Shown: positions 6,066 to 11,020 of the stretch, piece by piece | Layout of the letters: the number at the start of each line of letters is the position of its first letter | How positions within the stretch are numbered: the first letter of the stretch is position 1 | Origin: an uncultured Bacillota bacterium | Lineage (GTDB): Bacteria; Bacillota; Clostridia; Peptostreptococcales; Anaerovoracaceae | Reading direction: 5' to 3' | Assembly: GCA_946629205.1 (NCBI GenBank) | Contig: CAMOXP010000026.1 | Location: forward strand, 1-11,020 | Length of the DNA stretch: 11,020 bases | Notes under the pieces: generated by a model | What the model saw: the letters and a program-made list of their open reading frames with translations, nothing else | The model's database searches: none | What the model was told of the DNA's origin: nothing | Program-made: the position numbers and the translations under genes

Positions 6066-6893
6066 TTAGCGGTTCATTTTGCCTTTTTCATACCCGCCCA
6101 GATCGAGGGTGACGAACTGGAATCCGATTTCCCGCATCGCAGCGTCGCATTCTGCAGGCTCAAGCTTCGGCATCTCTTCCGGCAGCAGTTCGATCCTGGC
6201 CAGAAAGCCTCCTGCGGTCTCATGGCATCGCACGCGCACCTGGGTGAAACTGTGTTCCTTCAAGTATGTCTCGGCCTTGTAGATCAGATCGAGCTTCTCT
6301 TTCGTGATCTCTTCCCCGAATGGAATCCTCGTCATCAGACAGGCAAAAGCAGGATAGTCGGCTTTCTCTGCTGCTTTGCCGATGTCCAAAGCCGCCAGCG
6401 CCTGCCGGATCTCGGCTTTGGTCAGTCCCGCTTCCTTGAGAGGGCTTGCCACGCCCAGCTCCAGAATCGCCTTGTAGCCGGGCCGGTAGTCGTCCAGATC
6501 GTCCAGGTTCGTCCCGTCGACCAGTACGCTTCCGACCATGTCCGCGCGCGCCTTGAGCATACTGAAGAGTTCCTTCTTGCAGTGATAGCAGCGGTCAGGG
6601 GGATTGTCTTTGATAAGGTCGAGCACGTAAGCGACACGGATCTTCTTATGCGCGACGCCCAGACTCTCGCAAAGCGCCGCCGCATACTCCGCTTCATCAG
6701 CAGCGAACTGCGGGCCCGTGGCCGTGATGGCCGCCACATTGTCCGGGCAGCCCGCCTTCCTGTAAGCCTCTGCCGCAAAAGCCAGGAGGAACGTGCTGTC
6801 CACGCCTCCGGAAAGGGCTACGATCATCTGACCGTAACCGAGAATGATTTCCTCGAGTTTGTTCAGTTTTTCTTTTAATACAGTCTGTTCCAT
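6066..6893 (-). CDS. larE: ATP-dependent sacrificial sulfur transferase, LarE family
   Basis: 275 residues from the ATG at 6891-6893, which has AGAGGAG at good spacing. The GTG seven codons upstream lies before that site and is unlikely. The PP-loop SGGVDS (28-33) binds ATP. DRCYHCKKELF (100-110) gives Cys102 and Cys105, and FACLMTRIPFG (183-193) gives Cys185, equivalent to the sulfur-donating cysteine (Cys176) of Lactiplantibacillus LarE. LarE adenylates the pyridinium biscarboxylate precursor and inserts sulfur to build the nickel-pincer nucleotide of lactate racemase and related enzymes. No larA, larB or larC is in the window. Three conserved cysteines resemble LarE forms that hold a [4Fe-4S] cluster and act catalytically; that is an inference. 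The gene follows the mutase by 33 nt and probably shares its transcript. Confidence 0.9.
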   Translation of the reverse strand: MEQTVLKEKLNKLEEIILGYGQMIVALSGGVDSTFLLAFAAEAYRKAGCPDNVAAITATGPQFAADEAEYAAALCESLGVAHKKIRVAYVLDLIKDNPPDRCYHCKKELFSMLKARADMVGSVLVDGTNLDDLDDYRPGYKAILELGVASPLKEAGLTKAEIRQALAALDIGKAAEKADYPAFACLMTRIPFGEEITKEKLDLIYKAETYLKEHSFTQVRVRCHETAGGFLARIELLPEEMPKLEPAECDAAMREIGFQFVTLDLGGYEKGKMNR

Positions 6894-6926
6894 CTCACGA
6901 TCTCCTCTCTGCACAGACCGGACGAA

Positions 6927-8492
6927 TCACAGCTTCAGCTGATCGTATCCGGTCAGGAAGTCCATCATGATCACGCGGATCTTCTCACAGCCGCCCTTCT
7001 TATCTGACGCCATGTTCATGGGCAGGAGCGGATCGTGCAGGGATTTGCGCAGCAGGCACCAGCCTTCAACGCCGCACTCTGCTTCATCGAAGTTGATTCT
7101 CACACCTTCGTAGTTCGGCTCTTCCAGGGAAAGCCCTTTGGTTGCTTTTGCGTATTCTGCCAGGTCTTCGAGGACCTTGTCGCCGTAGGCGCTGAAGTCT
7201 TCGCAGGTGATCGGGATCCGGATCTCGCGCTCGTCGGCCGGATCTTCCAGATCCGCGAGGACGCTGTCGATCTTCTCGCCCTGCCTGAACAGCTTCGCCG
7301 CTTTGATGACGATCTTCGTGGCCAGATAAGCGCCGTCGTCCAGGAAGAAGTTCTCCTTCAGCGCCGCATGCCCTGAGGTCTCGATGGCCAGCTGACTGTC
7401 GATGCCCTGCTCGTTGAGCTCGATGGATTTGTTGATGACGTTCCGGTAGCCTCTCTTGAACCGGAAATGCTTCAGACCCAGTTTCTTCTCAATGAACTCC
7501 GTTAGCTGACGGCTGGTGATGCTGTCCGTCACCACTGTCGTGCCAGGATGCTCCTCCGCCACGAGGGCTGCCGCCATGGCGACGATGCCGTTTCTGGCGA
7601 TCTCCCGCCCGCAGCTGTCCACTGCCGCGGAACGGTCTACGTCCGTGTCGAAGATCAGGCCCAGGTCCGCGCCGCTTCCCACGGTCTGCAGGGAGATGGC
7701 GTTGATCGCTTCCTTGTCCTCCGGGTTCGGCGCGTGGTTCATGAACATGCCGTCCGGCTCCAGGAACTGGCTGGCGCTGATGTCCGCGCCGAGCGGTTTC
7801 AGTACTCTCGTCGCGTAGAATCCGCCGCCGCCGTTACCTGCGTCGACGACGATCTTCATGCCTTCCAGCGGCCGCTCTCCTGCGCCGACGCCGTCGATGA
7901 TCAGCTTCTTAAGGAAGTCGCAGTAAGGCGTCATGATATCATTTTTCTCTGCTTCGAAGACCAGCTTGCCCAGTCTGTGTGTCTGCTGGCCTGCCCTCGG
8001 CGGCTCGCCGATCTTCGCGATCTGCGCATCCTTATCCGCCGCGTATTCCAGGATCTGTGTGATGTCTTTTTTGTTGAGTCCGCCGTCCCGTGTGAAGAAT
8101 TTGAATCCGTTCCTGTTGTACGGCAGATGGCTGGCAGTGATCATGACTGTTCCGTCGCATGCGAAATCCTCAAAGACGGTCGCCATGAACATGGCCGGCG
8201 TAGACGCGTAGCCGAAGTCGTAGACTTTGCATCCGTATTCTCCGAAGCCATCCATGAGCCCGTCGAGCAGCCGCGGCCCGGATGTCCGCGGGTCCCTTCC
8301 GATGGCCAGTGTCATGTCTTCCGGCCGCTTGCCCAGTTTGTCCGAAAGCCAGATGGTGAAGCCGATAGCGATCTCCTTGGCCTCTTCTTCTCTGAGGCTG
8401 AGGGGCTCTCCGGGAACGCCCGTCAGCGATACGCCTCTGATGTCGCTGCCGTTTTGAAGTTTCAGGTATTTCTCTCTTTTGTTGGTGGTCAT
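6927..8492 (-). CDS. Phosphoglucomutase / phosphomannomutase family protein
   Basis: 521 residues from the ATG at 8490-8492, with AAGGAGA at correct spacing. The frame stays open upstream to 8807, but that part is antisense-like sequence inside the regulator gene and crosses a terminator. The alpha-D-phosphohexomutase motifs appear in order: IRGV (18-21) near the start, GRDPRTSG (65-72), the active-site loop TASHLPYNRNG (119-129) with phosphoserine Ser121, the metal loop DTDVDR (282-287, Asp282/284/286), and the sugar-binding ETSGH (371-375). A C-terminal RKSLHDPLLP (482-491) probably serves as the phosphate-binding segment. It interconverts hexose 1- and 6-phosphates in the cytoplasm for cell-wall or polysaccharide precursors. 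Whether it prefers glucose or mannose cannot be told. The next gene is larE. Confidence 0.92.
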   Translation of the reverse strand: MTTNKREKYLKLQNGSDIRGVSLTGVPGEPLSLREEEAKEIAIGFTIWLSDKLGKRPEDMTLAIGRDPRTSGPRLLDGLMDGFGEYGCKVYDFGYASTPAMFMATVFEDFACDGTVMITASHLPYNRNGFKFFTRDGGLNKKDITQILEYAADKDAQIAKIGEPPRAGQQTHRLGKLVFEAEKNDIMTPYCDFLKKLIIDGVGAGERPLEGMKIVVDAGNGGGGFYATRVLKPLGADISASQFLEPDGMFMNHAPNPEDKEAINAISLQTVGSGADLGLIFDTDVDRSAAVDSCGREIARNGIVAMAAALVAEEHPGTTVVTDSITSRQLTEFIEKKLGLKHFRFKRGYRNVINKSIELNEQGIDSQLAIETSGHAALKENFFLDDGAYLATKIVIKAAKLFRQGEKIDSVLADLEDPADEREIRIPITCEDFSAYGDKVLEDLAEYAKATKGLSLEEPNYEGVRINFDEAECGVEGWCLLRKSLHDPLLPMNMASDKKGGCEKIRVIMMDFLTGYDQLKL

Positions 8493-8516
8493 TGTGGGTC
8501 TCCTTTGCTTTTGTAT

Positions 8517-8543
8517 GAGAAAAGGTGTCATTTCTGACACCTT
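8517..8543 (-). terminator. Hairpin terminator (or attenuator) between the GntR regulator and the mutase gene
   Basis: Bases 8522-8530 (AAGGTGTCA) and 8535-8543 (TGACACCTT) form a perfect 9 bp stem. On the minus strand the loop reads GAAA, a stable GNRA tetraloop, and the stem runs into TTTTCTC. It lies 26 nt after the regulator stop and only about 24 nt before the mutase start codon. Confidence 0.75.
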
Positions 8544-8569
8544 CTGTTTCTGATTCCGTGTGCGGATGC

Positions 8570-9241
8570 CTATACGTGCCTCTGGTGTACGCCTTCCTTT
8601 ATGACGAGCTCCTTGAGCCGCTCGATGTGGATGTCCGCTGCGGCCCTGGCTTTGCCCGCGTCGCCTTCGGCGATGGCCGCTACGATGGCTTCGTGCTCTT
8701 CCGGCATATTCTCCGCTCTTCTGAAATTGTCGTAGTAAATGTATCTGAATCTGAGGACGAGCTCCTGCAGCTGCTCGATCATCTGCACGAGGATCTTGTT
8801 GTGGCATGACTCGACGATGATGTGATGGAAACGGGTGTCGTGCTTGATCATGGCTTCCATATTGCCCTCTTTGACAGCTTTGTTATAGTTGTTCGAAACC
8901 TGCTTCAGCTCATCCATCTGGCTCTTCGTCATTCTGTCCGCTGCGAAATATGCCGCAAGGCCTTCCAGATCCTGCCGCACTTCAAGGATCTCCACCATGT
9001 CCTCTGTGGAAATCATGGACGCATATGCCCCTCTTCTCGGCTCGATGGTGACGAGGCCTTCCTTCTCAAGTTTCCGGATCGCTTCCCGGATCGGTGTTCT
9101 GCTGACGCCCATCTCCTCGGCAAGTTCGACCTCCATCATCCTTGTTCCCGGTATGATGGAACCCTTCAGGATCTGCATCTTCAGTTCTTCATATACCATT
9201 TCGCGCAAAGGCTTATGGTTCTGGATATCAAAATTCAACAT
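8570..9241 (-). CDS. GntR family transcriptional regulator, FadR/FCD subfamily
   Basis: 223 residues. The N-terminal winged helix-turn-helix includes LKGSIIPGTRMMEVELAEEM (25-44) followed by GVSRTPIREAIRKLEKEGLV (45-64), a classic GntR signature, then the wing RRGAYAS (69-75). The C-terminal FCD ligand-binding helical domain runs from about 80 to 212. Asp135, His139, His183 and His205 are the probable metal-coordinating residues of FCD proteins, which typically sense small organic acids. It starts 16 nt after the ispE stop, behind GAGGG, so it is in the ispE transcript. The ligand and targets are unknown. The adjacent mutase and larE genes are candidate targets, and lactate-type ligands are known for other FCD regulators, but that link is speculative here. 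Confidence 0.93.
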   Translation of the reverse strand: MLNFDIQNHKPLREMVYEELKMQILKGSIIPGTRMMEVELAEEMGVSRTPIREAIRKLEKEGLVTIEPRRGAYASMISTEDMVEILEVRQDLEGLAAYFAADRMTKSQMDELKQVSNNYNKAVKEGNMEAMIKHDTRFHHIIVESCHNKILVQMIEQLQELVLRFRYIYYDNFRRAENMPEEHEAIVAAIAEGDAGKARAAADIHIERLKELVIKEGVHQRHV

Positions 9242-9257
9242 AGTTTTTCCCTCAGTC

Positions 9258-10262
9258 TCAATACGTTGTTCTCGTCCAAAAGCTCTCTCGATTGAGTTTC
9301 AGCATTTCGTCACAAATGCTTCTGGACTGCCGGATGCTGTCGGTGAGTCCGTAGACTGAAGGGCCGCTTCCGCTCATCAGAACGGCCCGTTCCCCACAGA
9401 GCTCCTGCATCTTGTTCTTTGTATACACAACTGTAGGATACTCCATCAACGTATAGTTTTCAAGTACATTGACCATGTTTTTTTCGATGCGTGAGAAGTC
9501 TCTTGTTTTTAAACCCTCAATCAATTCCCCTGTGTTTGGCCTGGTTTTGATCTCTATGTGATCGATGCCCTGATACGCCTTCGCGGTGGAAACGCTGATG
9601 GGCGGTTTGGAGAGAACAATGTGGCTCTTCAGTCCTTTGAGGGGCACGAGATCCGTCCCCGTCCCCGTGGCCAGCGCGCAGTGGCAGGCCAGCGGATCGC
9701 CCGCAAAGCGGTTCTTCAGCGCTTCGTTTTCGGCAGCCTGTCCCATGACGCAGAACGGCACATCCGAGCCGAGCTTCGCTCCCGCATCGCACAGCTGCCG
9801 CAGGCTGAGATCAAGCCCCCACAGCACGTTGAGGCCGTGCAGTACTGCAGCGCCGTTTCCGCTGCCGCCGGCAAGTCCCGCCGCCACCGGGATCCGTTTC
9901 CTGATGTTGATGTCGAGAGTTCCGGCAGGCGCCCTCTTCTCGGCGCTTGCCGCCGCTTCGGCTGCAGCGCCTTCGGTTGCGTTGCCATCCCCTGCGGCGA
10001 TGTCCCGCATCACCAGCGCCGCCTGGTAGGCCAGGTTCCGTTCGTCGGTTGGCAGATAACTCCGGTTCGTCTTCAGGTTGATCTGCAGGGTGTCGGGGCC
10101 TGCCGCACCATCCGTTTCCGCCGGCGTCCACCGCATGGCGACTTCATCGCACAGCAGGATCTGCTGCATGACCATCTCCACCAGGTGCATGCCGTCATCC
10201 GTCACGCCCTTGACGTCCAGTGACAGATTGATCTTCGCATATGATTTGAGTTGAATGTCCAT
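9258..10262 (-). CDS. ispE: 4-diphosphocytidyl-2-C-methyl-D-erythritol kinase IspE
   Basis: 334 residues from the ATG at 10260-10262, which matches the conserved IspE N-terminus (SYAKINLSLDV) and has GGGAGGAAA upstream. An earlier in-frame ATG at 10299-10301 overlaps the predicted -10 box and is rejected. IspE is a GHMP-family kinase of the non-mevalonate isoprenoid pathway. Lys10, the ATP loop PVAAGLAGGSGNGAA (125-139), GSDVPF with the catalytic Asp167, and LMSGSGPSVYG (295-305) are all visible. The ATP loop differs slightly from the usual GLGGGSSDAA. The protein is about 45 residues longer than typical IspE (about 285-290). Part of the excess is an Ala/Glu-rich insertion at about 89-113, before the strand that leads into the ATP loop. 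It is followed by the GntR gene. Confidence 0.93.
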   Translation of the reverse strand: MDIQLKSYAKINLSLDVKGVTDDGMHLVEMVMQQILLCDEVAMRWTPAETDGAAGPDTLQINLKTNRSYLPTDERNLAYQAALVMRDIAAGDGNATEGAAAEAAASAEKRAPAGTLDINIRKRIPVAAGLAGGSGNGAAVLHGLNVLWGLDLSLRQLCDAGAKLGSDVPFCVMGQAAENEALKNRFAGDPLACHCALATGTGTDLVPLKGLKSHIVLSKPPISVSTAKAYQGIDHIEIKTRPNTGELIEGLKTRDFSRIEKNMVNVLENYTLMEYPTVVYTKNKMQELCGERAVLMSGSGPSVYGLTDSIRQSRSICDEMLKLNRESFWTRTTY

Positions 10263-10299
10263 GTGACGTTTCCTCCCGGGCAGTCCCTCTTCTGTACCC

Positions 10300-10329
10300 A
10301 TTGTATCTTGTCTTCTAATGCAAAAGCAA
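10300..10329 (-). promoter_or_regulatory. Probable ispE promoter
   Basis: On the minus strand, TTGCTT (10324-10329), an 18 bp spacer and TACAAT (10300-10305, 5 of 6 matches to TATAAT). It would start transcription about 30 nt before the chosen ispE start codon. The -35 box is weak. The repeat array begins about 17 bp upstream of it. Confidence 0.5.
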
Positions 10330-10345
10330 GACCGTAACGGCTCGC

Positions 10346-10590
10346 TGTTTGAGAAACGAGCGATTATTTGATGTATCTCAGACAGCCGTCAGAGAATGTT
10401 TTGATTATCCTCTGTCTCTCAGACAAATGAGGGCTCTTGTCTGAGAACTCAAAGATAATAGGCTATTTCTCTGACGCATAAGCGCTTCAGACAAGTGTTG
10501 TGACGGGTTCTGTCTGAGAGACTTGCGATTTGTTCGGTTTTCTCAGCCTGGCGTCAGAGAACAGCATGAAATCGTTGAATTTCTCAGACA
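10346..10590. repeat. Array of five 39 bp inverted-repeat units (half-site YGTCWGAGAA)
   Basis: This gene-free stretch holds ten-base half-sites in strictly paired orientation. Forward YGTCWGAGAA copies start at 10346, 10387, 10438, 10511 and 10552. Reverse copies (TTCTCWGACR) start at 10375, 10416, 10467, 10540 and 10581. Every forward-reverse pair is offset by exactly 29 bp, giving five 39 bp units with a 19 bp interior. The interiors of units 1, 2 and 4 share GATT at the same offset. Gaps between units are 2, 12, 34 and 2 bp, and the 34 bp gap contains one extra reverse half-site (10484-10493). CGTCAGAGAA occurs exactly three times counting both strands. The layout resembles alternating extragenic palindromes (BIME/REP-like), or a multi-site operator, more than CRISPR, since there are no uniform unique spacers. 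Confidence 0.8.
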
Positions 10591-10593
10591 CAT

Positions 10594-10681
10594 CAGGAAA
10601 CCGCGCCCAGGAAACCACTGTCCGGGAAACTGCGTTCTGAGAATCACGCCCCAGGGAACCAAAACCCAGGGAACCACGTTC
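10594..10681. repeat. Degenerate 14-15 bp tandem repeat
   Basis: Six units begin at 10594, 10608, 10623, 10637, 10652 and 10667. Their cores read CAGGAAACC, CAGGAAACCA, CGGGAAACT, CTGAGAATCA, CAGGGAACCA and CAGGGAACCA. The period is 14-15 bp throughout. The fourth unit (TTCTGAGAAT) also resembles the half-site of the neighbouring inverted-repeat array, so the two repeat types may be related. It lies between that array and the terminator at 10692-10715. No gene is supported here on either strand. Confidence 0.65.
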
Positions 10682-10691
10682 CGGCGCATAA

Positions 10692-10715
10692 CAAAAGAGC
10701 TGCTCTCGGCAGCTC
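10692..10715 (-). terminator. Rho-independent terminator of the right-hand gene
   Basis: GAGCTGC (10697-10703) and GCAGCTC (10709-10715) form a perfect 7 bp stem with a 5-nt loop, followed on the minus strand by TTTTG. It lies 14 nt after the stop codon at 10730-10732. Confidence 0.8.
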
Positions 10716-10729
10716 CTCTGATGGAAAAG

Positions 10730-11020
10730 TTATTTCTTCTTCTTGCCTTTGCCTTTCTTGTTCCTGGCTTTGCCGCTCTGTCCCTTCGGGTTCGTGGTGC
10801 CCTTGTTGGACTTGTGGGCTTCGGAGTCGGACTTGGCCTTGGCCGGGTCGACCTTGTGGCCGGCGTCGTTCACGACCTTGAGCTTGAGGGTGCTGCCGGC
10901 TGAGGAGATGGCGCGCGGCGCGGATACGCGCTTGTTGGATTCGCGGCGGATCTTCTCGATGATCTCGGCTTCAATGGCGGCCTCCGCTTCCTTCTGGCGG
11001 CGGATGGCTTCTTCCTTCTT
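10730..11020 (-). CDS. C-terminal end of an unrecognised charged, Lys-rich protein (partial)
   Basis: The last 96 codons of a gene that enters from the right edge; the stop is TAA at 10730-10732. The visible part starts with a charged helical stretch (KKEEAIRRQKEAEAAIEAEI). It continues with IRRESNKRVSAPRAISS and a short beta-like STLKLKVVNDAG, and ends in a disordered basic tail rich in Lys, Gly, Ser and Asn, finishing GKARNKKGKGKKKK. Such tails are common on ribosome-, RNA- or membrane-surface-binding proteins, but I do not recognise the family and assign no function. Codon use is strongly GC-ending, like the other genes here. A good terminator follows it, supporting a real gene end. Confidence 0.7.
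   Translation of the reverse strand, partial: KKEEAIRRQKEAEAAIEAEIIEKIRRESNKRVSAPRAISSAGSTLKLKVVNDAGHKVDPAKAKSDSEAHKSNKGTTNPKGQSGKARNKKGKGKKKK

Noticed and set aside
6037..6072. Possible larE terminator (GCTAACC ... GGTTTTAGC on the minus strand)
   Set aside because: The stem has a bulge, a long loop and no following U-run, and it overlaps the HU promoter. Too weak to call.
7548..8537. A 329-codon open frame on the plus strand opposite the mutase gene
   Set aside because: The minus-strand mutase has all family motifs; the plus-strand frame has none and no ribosome binding site I could support.
8493..8807. Upstream extension of the mutase frame to 8807
   Set aside because: It crosses the terminator hairpin and lies inside the GntR gene in another frame. 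The ATG at 8492 has an excellent ribosome binding site and matches the family N-terminus.
10263..10301. Longer IspE starting at the ATG at 10299-10301
   Set aside because: That ATG overlaps the predicted -10 box, the extra residues do not match IspE, and the ATG at 10262 has the better ribosome binding site.
10346..10681. CRISPR array
   Set aside because: Units are internally dyad-symmetric, the gaps are 2 to 34 bp rather than uniform unique spacers, and no cas gene is present.
10523..10903. A 126-codon plus-strand open frame over the tandem repeat and the right-hand gene
   Set aside because: The first half translates the repeats and the second half is antisense to a Lys-rich gene, giving a spurious Leu/Val/Gly-rich 'membrane' segment. 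No good ribosome binding site was seen.

Overview
The window is a compact, entirely leftward (minus-strand) stretch of chromosome. Coding DNA is fairly GC-rich and the short gaps are AT-rich. Strong AGGAGG-type ribosome binding sites, ATGA start-stop overlaps, Rho-independent terminators and the gene set (HU, LarE, a FadR/FCD regulator beside ispE, a compact CobT/CobS/CobU/CobC set) suggest an anaerobic Firmicute of the class Clostridia. That assignment is an inference from style and gene content; no rRNA or taxonomic marker is present.

In the direction of transcription (right to left): (1) 10730-11020, the charged Lys-rich C-terminal end of an unrecognised protein, with its terminator at 10692-10715. 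(2) 10302-10691, a roughly 390 bp gene-free block holding a regular array of alternating inverted repeats (five 39 bp units) followed by a 14-15 bp tandem repeat, just upstream of the ispE promoter. (3) ispE (isoprenoid precursor synthesis), then a GntR/FCD regulator ending at a terminator hairpin. (4) A phosphoglucomutase/phosphomannomutase and larE, an ATP-dependent sulfur transferase. (5) The nucleoid protein HU, with the best promoter in the window and its own terminator. (6) An 84-residue unknown, a 149-residue Ala/Lys heptad-repeat protein, a QueG-like Fe-S protein, then cobT, cobS, cobU, a second shortened cobU-like gene and cobC, closed by a strong GC hairpin terminator. (7) The start of a cytidylate-kinase-like gene whose leader can form a long AU-rich hairpin.

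The cob genes cover the final, nucleotide-loop part of B12 synthesis or salvage: CobU activates adenosylcobinamide, CobT makes alpha-ribazole phosphate, CobS joins them and CobC removes the phosphate. No corrin-ring genes and no cobalamin riboswitch are visible here, so the cell either salvages cobinamide or carries ring-making genes elsewhere. ATGA overlaps and short gaps suggest the Fe-S protein and the five cob genes are co-transcribed.

The most unusual signal is the repeat array at 10346-10590. Ten-base half-sites of consensus YGTCWGAGAA alternate in orientation, and in all five units the forward and reverse half-sites start exactly 29 bp apart. Other points of interest are the two adjacent CobU-family proteins, one missing the guanylyltransferase segment; the heptad-repeat and Fe-S proteins at the head of the cob cluster; an Ala-rich insertion in IspE; and alternative base pairing in the cytidylate-kinase-like leader.
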